A stretch of DNA of 64,000 bases, from positions 47,021,786 through 47,085,785 of the forward strand of contig OV277862.1 in assembly GCA_922989275.2 (NCBI GenBank), given 5' to 3'. Shown piece by piece: positions 43,514-54,494 of this stretch (positions are counted from its first letter, which is position 1; each line of letters begins with the position of its first letter). Source of the DNA: Gari tellinella. Taxonomy: Eukaryota; Mollusca; Bivalvia; Cardiida; Psammobiidae. The notes beneath the pieces are model-generated. The model had not been told where the DNA came from and made no database searches. It saw only the letters and a program-made list of their open reading frames with translations. Both the position numbers and the translations under genes were made by a program.

Positions 43514-43619
43514 TAAACATTCAGAGCTGCAAAACATGGTTGACTGTCATCATGCTATATTTCAGAGCTCTAGATAAGGGGGCTAAACCGGTTATAATTT
43601 ATTTCAACAAGAGCTGTCC

Positions 43620-43871
43620 TTAACCCTTTCCCCCATAGAAGCGACTTTTAGCGTATTTATTTTATTCATCCGCTGAAGAAAATAGTTCCAGTTTATAACC
43701 TCATGAACAATTACCATTACAAATATTTTATATAGTCTAGCAGATTTTAGCTTAAAGCAGGCTGAAAGTAAAGCAGAATGTGCCTTAAGGCACATTCTGC
43801 TTTACTTTCAACCTGCTTTAAGTGGCCACCTGTCTTCAAAACTAGAAACAGGCTATCAGGTAAAGGGTTAA
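43620..43871. mobile_element. P2 TTAA MITE in the hairpin loop of a HINE-like 5' end
   Basis: TTAACCCTTTCCCCCATAG to CTATCAGGTAAAGGGTTAA, 252 bp. Perfect core (GTGCCTTAAGGCAC tip). It sits at the TTAA of GCTGTCCTTAAGACAGC. Confidence 0.9.
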
Positions 43872-44439
43872 GACAGCAAGCTCGACTGTCTGCTCCTTTT
43901 ATTTGTGCTAAAAGCAGTTATGGAATAAAAACAGAAGTTGTAGTGATGTATGCTTTAACTTAAGTGAGGGGCATTTTCTAGGTTGATCAAAAACCTTAAC
44001 GTGGATGTCTAAGTTCAAAAGGGGAGATAATTCATACAAAATAACATCAAGAATTATGCGCATCTAGTGTAGGACAAGTAAAATGTTTGAGGTGAAGTGA
44101 TTATTGAATAAAAATATGAGTTGTAGTGATATATGCCTTAAGTGAAGGGCATTTTCTAGGTTGATCAAAAATCTTAACGTGGATGTCCAAGTCCAAAAGG
44201 GGAGATAATCCACCCAAAATACCATCTAGAATTATCCACCTCTAGTCTTGGGCAAGTAAGATGTTTGAGGTTAAGCGATTAGTGAATTTAGAATAACATT
44301 AATTGCAGTGATATATGCTTTAAGAGGATGGCATTTTCTAGGTTGATCAAAAATCTTAACATGGATGTCTAAGCAGGGTTCACCCTGGACATTTTTTTTC
44401 TTGCCCCAGCTCTTTCGCCAAATGAGAAAAGTTTGCGCC

Positions 44440-46110
44440 AAAATTGAAATATTGGAGCCATTTTTGGAGCCGGTTGGAAAATGTCAAACAAATTTATAGA
44501 TTTTTATCAATGAATTATTCTGCTTAGGAATGCTAGATTCATTTTTGATATTCCACTCCTAATAGTTTTCAACTTTTGTTTACTTGAACAAATGCTTAAC
44601 ATTTCATTATAGTCTACTTTAATCTACACTGGTACCTTATTATCCTTATGTAATTGTTTAAGTTTACAAAAGGGTGATTGGGTCTAGTATTCTGGAACCT
44701 CAATGGGACCAGTGTGCTACAGAAATGGAATTAGTTAACAACTTAACATCCATTTAAAATGTGCCTTTTTATGGTGTGTCATATTTCCTTTTTCTTTACT
44801 TTTCTTAAAATCTTAATTAATGATAAGTCCTTGCTGGTACTTGACACATACATTTTTTTTTTTTTACTAGACTTCTATAATAGATTTTTTTTGTTAATAG
44901 ATCTAGATGTATCATGTGTCAAGTACCTGTGGCTCTTAGCCCCTCTTAATATTTATTATGAAAAGTGTACAAATTTACTATTACAAATTCATAATAAATG
45001 TAAAATCCTTTGGACCTTAACCCTAATCAGTTACCTTAAAAAGTCACACTGAAGCTAAGATAAAGTTATTCTTACGTTTATTGGGTTCTTATGATTCATA
45101 ACAAATTTATTTATTTTCAGTAGAAATGATCTCATAATTATTGATGTTATCTTTTAAGGTTTTAGGCGGGTAACGCCTATAGAAACGAATCCGCAAAAAC
45201 TATACACCATTTTATTCAGTATCCAATTCTACATCATTTTCCAGAGTTAAAAGAATTTTCACCTCATATAACTGAAATTATGGATATTTTTGTCTTGTTA
45301 CCCTACTTTTCAAAAAACGTCCTGAAATGACTACCCCTCTTTTTTCTTTCCGAGGATAAAAAATTACAAATATTAATAAAAAGATCAAAATTTATTCATG
45401 CATTTATACCTAAGACATTGTTGTATACAAATACAAGCAGAACATATTTCGGAAAAAATAATTTATGAGTCAATTTTTTCTCAAATTTTTTTTTTACGTT
45501 TTAGCAAAACTGAGATTTTTACAAAAATTAGGCAGGGGCATTCATACTGACTACACTTAAAATTATCTACCATGTCTCTAGAACAAAATAAAAAAAAAGT
45601 AGGAGGGTTGACCTCATGTAACTTGAGAAAAATGAAATTGTGTTTGAGAGGGGTCAACATTTGTGGGAAAGTAAAATCAAGGAAAATTGAAGTTTTTTGA
45701 TAAAACATGCACTGTCATTTGCAAATAGTTGTGGAATCCACAAAGAATTGTCAATTTATAGCTATTGTCTGTTTTACAAATTATGTTCAGCAAGAAAAAC
45801 AATATTCTCCAGCAAAAAAATGTGAAAAATACAGTCAATCTTGTATAAAGCAACCACCTTACGAATAAGTGTGCATACCTCTTCATTATGACACTAGACT
45901 AATTAACTCTGGGTAGAAATAGTGAAGAAAACTCCTACTGAAGCATTCTGAATTAGTTTTATCCTGCATTAAACAGACAGCTCCATACCAGACAAAATAT
46001 GGGTACTCACTAGAGTGATCGCCTAATACTAGATTGAGTAAAAGATGACAATGATTACCAAGTTTCATAATAAACGGCTGGTATGTTGCAACCCAATAAT
46101 TGCAAGAGAT
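44440..46110. other. No recognisable gene
   Basis: Very AT-rich interior of the large insertion. A TCAAGTACCTG/CTTGACACATACA inverted pair near 44845-44930 is the only structure noted. Confidence 0.45.
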
Positions 46111-46112
46111 AT

Positions 46113-46372
46113 TTAACCCTTTACTCGGGGGGGACATAGCTTATTTTAAGTAATGAAGAGACATGGTTGCATAAAACAGGCTGAAATTAAAGCAGGATTC
46201 ATTCTGCTTTACTTCCAGTCTGCTTAAACTATGTACAGTCTGCTTAGATAAAGGATTTTTATTATAAATGCATATTCATGACTGAACAAAATTAAACTAC
46301 CGGTATTTACTTTCAAGAGTGAAGGAATAAATTAAATGTGTTAACATGAGTATCAATGGAGTAAAGGGTTGA
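46113..46372. mobile_element. P2 TTAA MITE
   Basis: TTAACCCTTTACTCGG to GGAGTAAAGGGTTGA. Core AACAGGCTGAAATTAAAGCA ... TCTGCTTTACTTCCAGTCTG, tip shortened to GGATTCATTC. Confidence 0.85.
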
Positions 46373-46526
46373 TTTAGGAAAACATGTTTAGCATGTACCA
46401 CAGGTTTGATTTACAGTCAGACCTGTATTAAAAAGGCAGTCTGTTCCCTTACCGTTGTTGTGGTTCTAGGGCTTATTTGTCATAGGGAATGTTTTCAGTT
46501 TATTAGACCGAGATGATCCCCTCTGC

Positions 46527-46769
46527 TACAGTGGAGAAAACGTTATTCTTTCCTGTTTACACGCTAACGTAAAACACTAAAATGCAGATAAGGACAATTT
46601 TTTGACAATTCTGACTTTTCATTGTTATCTTAGTGGCAAACAGTTAGGAGCCTGATCAGACGCCGTGTTTACCCGGCGTCTCAGATCAGGCTCCAAACTG
46701 TTTGCACTGGAAATAGTACTTTTAGCGTAAAAGCGTTTACTGGGAAAGAACAGCGTTTTCTCCACTGTA
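46527..46769. mobile_element. Family A MITE
   Basis: TACAGTGGAGAAAACG to CGTTTTCTCCACTGTA. The core tip has extra bases (GCCGTGTTTACCCGGC and CTCAGATCAGG). Confidence 0.88.
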
Positions 46770-46877
46770 AGAGCTAAAAAGGAAGACGGTTTGGTGGTTT
46801 TAATCCAAACAGGCTGCTTTGGAACAAATGAGATAAGCCGAAATTATCTTCCTATGCACTCAGGGTTTGATTTCTCA

Positions 46878-48266
46878 CAGGGCCCCGACACGATTGCTTT
46901 TTGAGAAAAAAACCGTCAGAAGTATATCGATTTTTTTCTCTAACAAGAGCGTGTCCCAGTTACACGAATGCCCCCGATGATACAGGGAGGGGATTCCAGA
47001 CTATCAAATGTAAAATGTACGAGTTAGAGAGCAGAAACTGTCATGGCGCGCCATAAAAGCGCCATTTTGAGGAATTCAAGGGCCGTTACTCCAAAGAGCC
47101 TAGCATAAATTGGCGCCGCTGGTTATCCAACTTGGTCTCCATTTTATGTCAACAAACATTTTCAGAAAGTTTGGTGAAGATCAGATGAAAAGCAATGTGT
47201 TTGTGAAACACAAATGCCCCCAGCCAGCGTCATGTTCTGTAATGTAATGCTTATTTGCAAAAGTAGGTCAAAAGTCATGGTCGCATGGTAAATGAAACAT
47301 TGGCATGGTTGAACAAGTCTTAACACAAGAAACATTCAATGTACATGTACATACAAAGTATGGAAGCTCTAGGCCTACTGGTTCAAATGTTATAGGCATA
47401 TAAAGATTTATACAAAAGCCGGTCAAAGATCAAGGTCACAAGGGCAAAAGCGTAGGTATGGTTGGAAAGGTCTTGACACAAGAAATATATAAACAAAATA
47501 TGAAAGCCGTAGGCCTACTGGGGCAAATGTTATAGCCATTTAAAGATTTTAACAAAAGTAGGTCAAATGTCAAGGTCAAAATGTCAAAAAGTTTTGTATG
47601 GTTGGAAAGGTCTCGCCACAGGGAAGACACCTGCCAAGTATAAAAGGCCCAGGTGCAAAAATGCAAAAGTTATAGCCAAGGTTAAGGTTTTTGGTTAAAG
47701 TTTGATTAAATAGGTCAAAGGTCAAGGTCACATGGTCAAATATGTTGGTATGGTTGGAAAGGTCTTGACAAAAGAAATATACATACAAAATATGAAAGCC
47801 CTGGGCCTACTGGTGCAAATGTTATAGCCATTTAAAGATTTTTACAAAAGTAGGTCAAATGTCAAGGTCAAGGTCACAAGGTCAAAAAGGTTTGTATGGA
47901 TGGAAAGGTCTTGATACAGGGAAGACACATGCCAAGTATAAAAGGTCCAGGTACAAAAATGCAAGAGTTATAGCCAAGGTTAAGGTTTTTGGCACAGACA
48001 GACGGACTGACGGACGTGCCACCGAATTGGGTTAGAGGGCCTTTTCTTTTGTTATTTTCTTTTGTTCGAATAACGGGCCACGGCCCCTTAGTGTATTGTT
48101 ACGGAATGAACTCCATTGTCTTCTTTTGTTATGTTTACCGTTATCTGGCCCTCTAACCCACTTTAGTGGCGCGGACGGACGGACGAACCAACAGACATGA
48201 CAAAAACAATATGCCCCCGAATCGTAGATTCTGGGGGCATAAAAATAGCAATCGTGTCGGGGCCCG
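46878..48266. mobile_element. TIR element GGGCCCCGACACGATTGCT, interrupted by a HINE-like element
   Basis: CAGGGCCCCGACACGATTGC at the left is mirrored at 48247-48266 (GCAATCGTGTCGGGGCCC). Only ~60 bp (with ATATCGATTTTTTTCTC) belong to it; the rest is the inserted element at 46943-48246. Confidence 0.8.
46943..48246 (+). mobile_element. HINE-like element with ~130-165-bp repeats
   Basis: 5' ACAAGAGCGTGTCCCAGTTA CACG (GTGT/ACAC hairpin) then ATGCCCCCGATG. A second 5'-like block GTGTTTGTGAAACAC / AATGCCCCC is at 47198. About five units carry GGAAAGGTCTTGACA, TATGAAAGCCCTGGGCCTAC, GGTCAAATGTCAAGGTCAAG and TTATAGCCATTTAAAG. GACGGACTGACGGACG and GGACGGACGGACG precede the 3' hairpin ATGCCCCC ... 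GGGGGCATAAAA. Local CTCTAACCCAATTC / TAACCCACTTTAG pieces suggest an internal foldback at 48025-48160. Confidence 0.78.
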
Positions 48267-48534
48267 TGTGCGCAGTCAAGCATTACCCATCTAAAACCTT
48301 AACATTTATAAATTTAAAAACATCTTCACTGCCTTTGAAAACATCTTAACTGCCAAAGTATGTTCCCCCATGGAGAAATTACAGATTTCTTCATGGTTCC
48401 CCCTAAGGAACCTCACGTAAACCCTTTGATCTAAAGAAGCTGTGTTCATTTCAATGTGTCAATCAAGACTCAGTGACGTCATTGAAGGCTACTCGCGGAC
48501 ATTTGAGACTTTTAGAATATGGGCACACATGTAA

Positions 48535-49895
48535 ACAAGAGGGCCTGAAGGCCCTGATATCGCTCACCATTTGTAATGAAGCCTGGTAGCTTTACCTTTG
48601 AATTTCACCCGTTTTATTCTAAATCCATTCAAGTTTGTCGACCTACTGTAGTATAGTAGAGTACATCAAAGGCAGATAACTAAAGCCTAAACAATACCGA
48701 AATGAAGCCTTTTTCTAGCATTTCAAAGTATATCAAGGGCAGGTAAATATTGCCACAATGATTACATTTCAACAATAATTGCACTCCTTCCAGAACATAT
48801 AGCTACATCCTTTTTGTACAAGTATAATCAAAATCCATTGAAAACTGTAGTTGCAAGAGTGTAAACGATGTAAAATATGGCATTTTCAGCAATTCAAAGG
48901 TAGATATCTCTTAATCTATTTGTCAGATTCCAACCATAATCACCCTTTTTCGAACTCTTATGGTCATATACCATCTGGGCAAGTTTGAGAGAGTTTGGAT
49001 AAATATTGTGGCCTCTAGAGCTTAAACACTGTTAAATATATCATTTTCAGCAATTCAAAGGTAGATAACTTTTGACCTATTGATCCGATTACAACCATAA
49101 TTGAACTCGTCGGAAGTCTTATGGTAGTTTACAATCTGAGTAAGTTTGAGAAAGATTAGATAAAATTTGTGACCTCTAGAGTGTAAACATTGTTAAATAT
49201 GGCATTTTCAGCAATTCAAAGGTACATAACTCTGGACCTATAAGTCTGATTTCAACAATAATCGAACTCATTTTAACTCTTATAGTCATATACAATCTGA
49301 GCAGGTTTGAGATAGATTGGATAAAAATTGTGGCCTCTAGAGTGTAAACACTGTTAAATATGGCATTTTCAGCAATTTAAAGGTAAATAACTCTTGATCA
49401 ATTTGTCCGATTTCAACTAAAATCAAACTCATCCGAACTCTTATGGTCATATACAATCTGGGCAAGTTTTAGAAAGATTGGATAAATACTGTGGCCTTTA
49501 GAGTGTAAACACCGTTAAATATGGCATTTTCAGCAATTCAAAGGTAGATAACTCTTGATCTTTTTGTCCGCTTTCAACCAAAATCAAACTCATCCGAACT
49601 CTTATGGTCATATACAATCTGGGCAAGTTTTAGAAAGATTGGATAAATACTGTGGCCTCTAGAGTGTAAACACTGTTAAATATGGCATTTTCAGCAGTTC
49701 AAAGGTAGATAACTCATGACCTATTGGTCCAATTTCAACCATAATCGAACTCATCCGAACTCTTATGGCAATATACCATCTGAGCAAGTTTGAGAAAGAT
49801 TGGATAAATATTGTGGCCTCTAGAGAATAAACACTAAAATTGTTGACGACGAACGACGCACGACGGACATTCAAGGATTGCAAAAGCTCGTCCTA
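48535..49895 (+). mobile_element. HINE-like element, ~7 units, 3' end lost
   Basis: 5' ACAAGAGGGCCTGAAGGCCC (hairpin GGGCC/GGCCC) then CGCTCACC. About seven ~155-bp units from 48800 contain TGTGGCCTCTAGAGTGTAAA, AATATGGCATTTTCAGCAAT, CAAAGGTAGATAACTC, CGAACTCTTATGGTCATATA and GGGCAAGTTTGAGAAAGATT. The 3' side has GACGACGAACGACGCACGAC then AAAGCTCGTCC; a GGTGAGC 3' stem is not present. Confidence 0.78.
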
Positions 49896-50504
49896 CTGTG
49901 GATTGAATTAATTAAAGTAGAAAAAATACATTGGAGGATAAAGGATTTTTCTTAGGTGAGTGATAAATTTAATCTTTTGTTTACTCTACACAATTTGAAA
50001 TTGATTGGAAAAACTGAACTTTAGAAGCATGACCAACTACAGTGATAGGCGCAGCGGTCTAGCCATAAATCAGTGACACATTTTGTGTAAACAATGCTAA
50101 CTGCTTGATTCCCATATTGCATAACACAGCACTACCCGTGACATAACACAGGCAGGGTCACCAGATTTCAAACTCGAGTGATCATAATTAGTCTGGTTAT
50201 CCACTACAAGGTTGATTTCCGCCATCAAATCTAGGTAAATTAACAAAAGAACATTCTATTCTTCGGCTCTATTTGCGAAAAATCTCTGCGCCAGTTACTT
50301 TCGCCAGATGAAAATTTCTTGAGCCAAATTAAAATTTCTTGCGCAAATGGCGCCGTTTGCGATAGGCAGCGGGAACCCGGTCTAAGTCTAAAAGGGGAGA
50401 TAATTCATACAAAATACCAACTAGAATTATCCGCCTCTAGTCTGGGGCAAGTAAGATGTTTGAGGTAAAGCGGTTATTGAATAAAAACATTAGTTGAAGT
50501 GATA

Positions 50505-51837
50505 CCGTATAGAGGGTTTTTTCTGCGGGGTTTAATTTTCGCTTATTTCGCGGTGAATATCAAATCCGCGAAATTTGAACCCACGGGAAGTGCTCAAAAT
50601 TGAAGCCATCACCATCAATAATACATGTCAATCATGTTGCAAGAGGGAATCGAACGCATATCTGCTTCGTATGCTATTTTCTGTATATCTACTTTTTTCC
50701 CTTTGTTCCTGCATAATCACTATGACAAAGCCAACATTAAAACGAATAGCACTCTTGAAAACTATTTTTTTTTCGATTACCTTATATTGTGACCGTAGCA
50801 TAAATCCTATTTCTAATTCGCTAGCTAGACAAAAACAAATGAGTAACAAGGGACGTCACTCTACAAGCACGTCAGAGACATGAGCACATTCTGTCTTCAT
50901 ACCATAGTTTACTTTCAACGCCTTTACTGCTGCGATGTTTAAACAACTATCGTCAGCTTTCATTGCTCAAATATGATTTGTTGGTATTTTGACTAAGGAA
51001 ATATTATAATGAGTGTCAAACAGTTTTGATCGTGATCAGACGCCGCGTTAACTGTTTGCAAATGACGTACTTTGTACTTGGAGTATACGGGTAAAAAAAA
51101 TCAGTTGATAAATGTTTGTGAAACCATGTCCAGAACACATATCAAACTGTTTGTAAGTGAACTCCCAGTAGCGGAAGTTATTATGTTGTGTGTAATTTTA
51201 AATGCCGTGTAATGTAATACACAGTGGACAAGACTTTATTCTTTACAAATAAACGTGTATAGCTAGGACACAGCAAACAGTAAGAACTTTGATCAGACGT
51301 CGGATTACAAAAAGCGTTTGAGACAGTTTATTTTTTTCTTAGTAACATGATATCTAATTTTGCTCAAAGTTCTCATCATTAGCGAGTTATTAAACAAAGC
51401 AAGTATGAATGTTGCCATTATCAGTTTGGGGCAAACAATCGGCTGGACGAAAGACCACATATAAGGACTCTTCACCGTAAAGGTGGGAAAGTGGCAGTTT
51501 GTTGTTGGGGTGACGCGACTAGATTGTCAGCTAAATAAACAAAAGCAATTTGGGGATGATTGCCAGCAATTTAGAGTGTCAATGTTACGCAATGTTTATT
51601 ACATGCCAATTAACCCACAGCACCGACAGCGCTGAGATCGTGAATACCGTAAGTCTTCCATGGTTCGACGCATCGTGCCTTCATTTGTTATACCGGATTA
51701 CTGAACGATTAAAAACATGTTACTATATTAAAATTTCATTTCTAATTTTTGAAAATGCGCGAAATTAACACCCGAGACTTTTCTGAATTCTATGAAAGCG
51801 CGAAATTTTAACCCCGCAGAAAAAACCTTCTATACGG
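50505..51837. mobile_element. TA-flanked 1.3-kb DNA element, non-autonomous
   Basis: CCGTATAGAGGGTTTTTTCT and GCGGGGTTTAATTTTCGC at the left are mirrored by GCGAAATTTTAACCCCGC and AGAAAAAACCTTCTATACGG at the right (TIR about 38 bp with few mismatches), with TA on both sides. Excising it rejoins GAAGTGA and TTTGCTTTAAGAGGATGG, the normal tandem-unit order. No transposase; the interior has a worn core (51015-51060) and a family A left-end remnant at 51222. Confidence 0.85.
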
Positions 51838-52254
51838 TATTTGCTTTAAGAGGATGGCATTTTCTAGGTTGATCAAAAATCTTAATGTGGATGTCCAAGT
51901 CCAAAAGGGGAGATAATTCACCCAAAATACCATCTAGAATTATCCGCCTCTAGTCTGGGGCAAGTAAGATGTTTGAGGTAAAGCTATTATTAAATAAAAA
52001 CATTAGTTGAAGTGATTTTTGCTTTAAGAGGATGGCATTTTCTAGGTTGATAAAAAACCTTAACATGGATGTCCAAGTTCAAAAGAGGAAGATAATTCAC
52101 CCCAAATACCATCTAGAATTGTCCTCCTTGATGATTGAGGGCACGTAAGATATGTATGGTAAAATTAAAATGCAACATAAGTGATATATACTTTAAGAGG
52201 ATGTCATTTTCTAGGTTGATAAAAAACCTTAACATGCAACGCCGACGGTGACTG

Positions 52255-52400
52255 TAATAGATAAAAACTAAAATCTTTATTTCTGCATTAAACCGAATTT
52301 ATAATTGAAATCCTCTCTTCGAGAACCACATCACATTTAAACTGAATCCAAAACTATTTGCAAAGATTACCATGATTTTGCAGTTAGAATATAAAGGGTC
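52255..52400. mobile_element. G-family remnant
   Basis: AAAAACTAAAATCTTTATTT then CTGCATTAAACC and GAAATCCTCTCTTCGAGA are the left interior of a G element; the rest is lost. Confidence 0.55.
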
Positions 52401-52427
52401 TTAAAAGACTACATTAGCTTGACCAAC

Positions 52428-52603
52428 CTTGTCGAGATCAGGATGCACAAGGGCTACATAGTCATTACAAGCTATCACATTGCCAAGGGCAGATAACCTC
52501 TCTTGGACTCTCTCCACTTTTACACTGTCAGGTAAGGAGTTTCTGATGTGTTGCAGTTCTTGATCTGTTGTTCCAGTCTGTACAAGAAGTCCATTTTTGT
52601 TTC
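52428..52603 (-). CDS. EIF6: EIF6 exon
   Basis: Begins after TTTTTTTCTATAG with GA (completing a Gly codon from the upstream exon) and runs [58 protein letters not shown], then GTTGGT. The [23 protein letters not shown] and [22 protein letters not shown] blocks are diagnostic of eIF6. The GTTGGT donor is weaker than a consensus GTAAGT/GTGAGT but fits the phase-0 junction with ETEELIAD. Confidence 0.97.
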
Positions 52604-52654
52604 CTATAGAAAAAAAGCGTTCATGTACACATACATTACTCGAGTCCATACTTG

Positions 52655-53050
52655 AGTCCATGGCCGGTTTCTAGTTTTGAAGACGGTTGACTGTTTAACC
52701 CTTTCCCACATATCATATCTCTAGTACTGAATATAGGTGTCCTCTTAAAGCAGGTTGAAAGTAAAGCAGAATGCGCTTTAAGCGCATTCTGCTTCACTTT
52801 CAGCCTGCTTTAAGCTATCATCTGCTAGAATATAGAAAATATTTTGTATTATACATATTTATGAATGTATAAATTGGAACTATTTTCTTCAGGGCAAGAA
52901 TAAACTGAATGCGCTAAAAGGCGCTTCTATGGGGGAAAGGGTTAAGCAGGTTGAAAGTATAAGTACTGTAAAGTAGAATGAGCGGTATTACACATTCTGC
53001 TTTTATTTCAGCCTACTTCAAGTTACCATCTGCTTATGTGTATTGGGGTA
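52655..53050. mobile_element. P2 MITE interrupted by a second P2
   Basis: Left piece GGCCGGTTTCTAGTTTTGAA and GACGGTTGACTG; right piece from 52946, GCAGGTTGAAAGTATAAGTA then TTTTATTTCAGCCTACTTCA. Together they are one older P2 copy opened at the TTAA just before its core. Confidence 0.8.
52695..52945. mobile_element. P2 TTAA MITE, complete, nested in P2
   Basis: TTAACCCTTTCCCACATATC to GGGGGAAAGGGTTAA, 251 bp. Perfect core with GCGCTTTAAGCGC tip. Confidence 0.9.
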
Positions 53051-54068
53051 TTTACCTAATTAAAATTATGGAATAAGCAAGTGTTTTTCACAATAAAAAG
53101 CAAAGAAATGTAGCAAAATTGAAGCAAAGAAATGTTTGAATACCTATCAGATTATGAATATAAATTACCCAAATAAGAATATAGCCAATACCCAATAAAA
53201 ATTGCAAATACCAAATTCTGCAAAAATAGGTATCAAGGAGTAAATACCCAATTGCACCAAAACCGTATCTGTAACCCCGATATAGACGATTCTATTTTCG
53301 ATAATTAGACGGCCGCCATTATGAGTCACGTGACCTAGCCGCCATTAATACGCTGCTGCTCGGAGAGTGTTAATACATATATAGTGACACAATGACTAGT
53401 AATATATCATTTCTTTCGAAATTAAGTTCGCTTGAGACACCGAAATTTCTGTTTCTTTGGTTAGAGACAAGAATTAGAGTTATTTTATGTCGACTGATAT
53501 AATAAGAGTTTTGATTAAATTGATCATCTACAAAACAATGATCTTGCCGCCTCCATCCTTTTTCCTATGAAATGAAAACGACTGACCGCTATGGTTAAAA
53601 ATAATCAATTTCATAGCCCTTTTACCGATATTGTCGTAGATCTAGTTCTTTATTCAACATCTCCGAAATATAGAATTAAAATAATGTCTTTTAGTTCGGT
53701 ATTTCTGACTGAGCTCAAAAACTGTTGTTTGTAAAGTACACATTCGGTTCAAAATTATTTCTCATTAATAAAGCGGTAGCCATAAATGTCATAAATTCAG
53801 GTCAATGTTGGCTCGTTGACAAAAGTTACATCACTGTGCATGTAGGTCATTTAATTACCAACAGATGTGCAATATTTCCGTTTGATAGGTTTATCCTTCG
53901 AGCAGGCCGGGTAGATTGCGTAAGACACCCGCTGTTATATTACCCACTAGTAAAACACCGACATAATCATATCCCATTGATCATAGATAAGACCCATATA
54001 GATTTGTTGGTTAAAAGTAAAGAACTGATATATTTTTAAAGAAGATATCACATAGGATTTCAATTTAA
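53051..54068. other. No recognisable gene
   Basis: A GCCGCCATTATG / GCCGCCATTAAT pair and a CACGTG lie at 53310-53350. No exon could be supported in this intron sequence. Confidence 0.4.
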
Positions 54069-54069
54069 T

Positions 54070-54140
54070 TTGAACACAGTTTGGATCCAGATCAGACTCA
54101 GTTAACATGGGCGTCTGATCTGGTTAAATACTGAGCTTGA
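54070..54140. repeat. Decayed palindromic core
   Basis: ACAGTTTGGATCCAGATCAG and GGGCGTCTGATCTGG; right arm lost after GGTTAAATACTGAG. Confidence 0.65.
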
Positions 54141-54291
54141 CACTTGTATAAGTGTTGCTTTCCTATTCACCGTTAGAGTGTTAATCGCCACATGAGTAAC
54201 ACGTGCAGTGTGATTCCAGATCAATCGGATGCAAAATATTTTTTTAAATGTTTATGATAATTATGACAAGCCAAAAGAGTGCTGTTTGGCG

Positions 54292-54376
54292 ATCTGGATC
54301 CACAATGCTGGAGATTGATATACAAGTGGCGATTCGCCACTTGTATATCATTCGCCAGCATTGTGGATCCAGATCA
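54292..54376. repeat. Perfect-arm hairpin
   Basis: GATCTGGATCCACAATGCTG and its complement, plus GATATACAAGTGGCGA / TCGCCACTTGTATATC around the tip; one short asymmetric bulge. Confidence 0.85.
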
Positions 54377-54427
54377 AAAACCTGATCAAGTTATTTAGCA
54401 TATGATCTGAATCTTGTGTCTCAGAAA

Positions 54428-54445
54428 GCCCCCCCCCCCCCCCTT
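54428..54445. repeat. Poly-C run
   Basis: About 18 consecutive C. Length is likely unstable or affected by assembly. Confidence 0.9.
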
Positions 54446-54494
54446 GCCACATCGAGAATAGTTGGTGCACATCTGTGCCTAATTAAGGAATTAA

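Larger units (their letters stand above)
44374..50379. mobile_element. ~6-kb insertion with hAT-like ends
   Basis: It begins CAGGGTTCACCCTGG and ends GGCAGCGGGAACCCG, which are imperfect inverted repeats. Just inside, TCTTTCGCCAAATGAGAAAA (left) and TTTCGCCAGATGAAAATTTC (right) are similar in direct sense. GTCTAAG is present on both sides (44367-44373 and 50380-50386; 8 bp with one mismatch), and removing the element restores a tandem unit reading GATGTCTAAG...AAAAGGGGAGATAA. No transposase ORF; the interior holds several other elements. Confidence 0.65.
43607..52250 (+). mobile_element. HINE-like element with ~175-bp repeats, split by three insertions
   Basis: 5' end ACAAGAGCTGTCCTTAAGAC AGC (once the P2 element is removed) then AGCTCGACTG. 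Tandem units (GGCATTTTCTAGGTTGATCA, AAAACCTTAACGTGGATGTC, AAAAGGGGAGATAATTCA, AGAATTATCCGCCTCTAGTC) begin at about 43970, 44150, 44330, 51850, 52030 and 52195, with one more split around 50386-50504 and 51838. The 3' part (CAACGCCGACGGTGACTG then TAATAGATAAAAAC) lacks the expected GTCGAGC stem. The element plus its insertions makes up nearly all of a 9.1-kb EIF6 intron. Confidence 0.75.

Noticed and set aside
50575..50883. 102-codon open frame in the 1.3-kb TA element, looked at as a possible transposase
   Set aside because: No DDE-type motif, far too short, low-complexity hydrophobic stretches only.
53300..53360. GCCGCCATTATG / GCCGCCATTAAT with CACGTG as a possible promoter/start
   Set aside because: No ORF or donor follows in frame on either strand; too little evidence.
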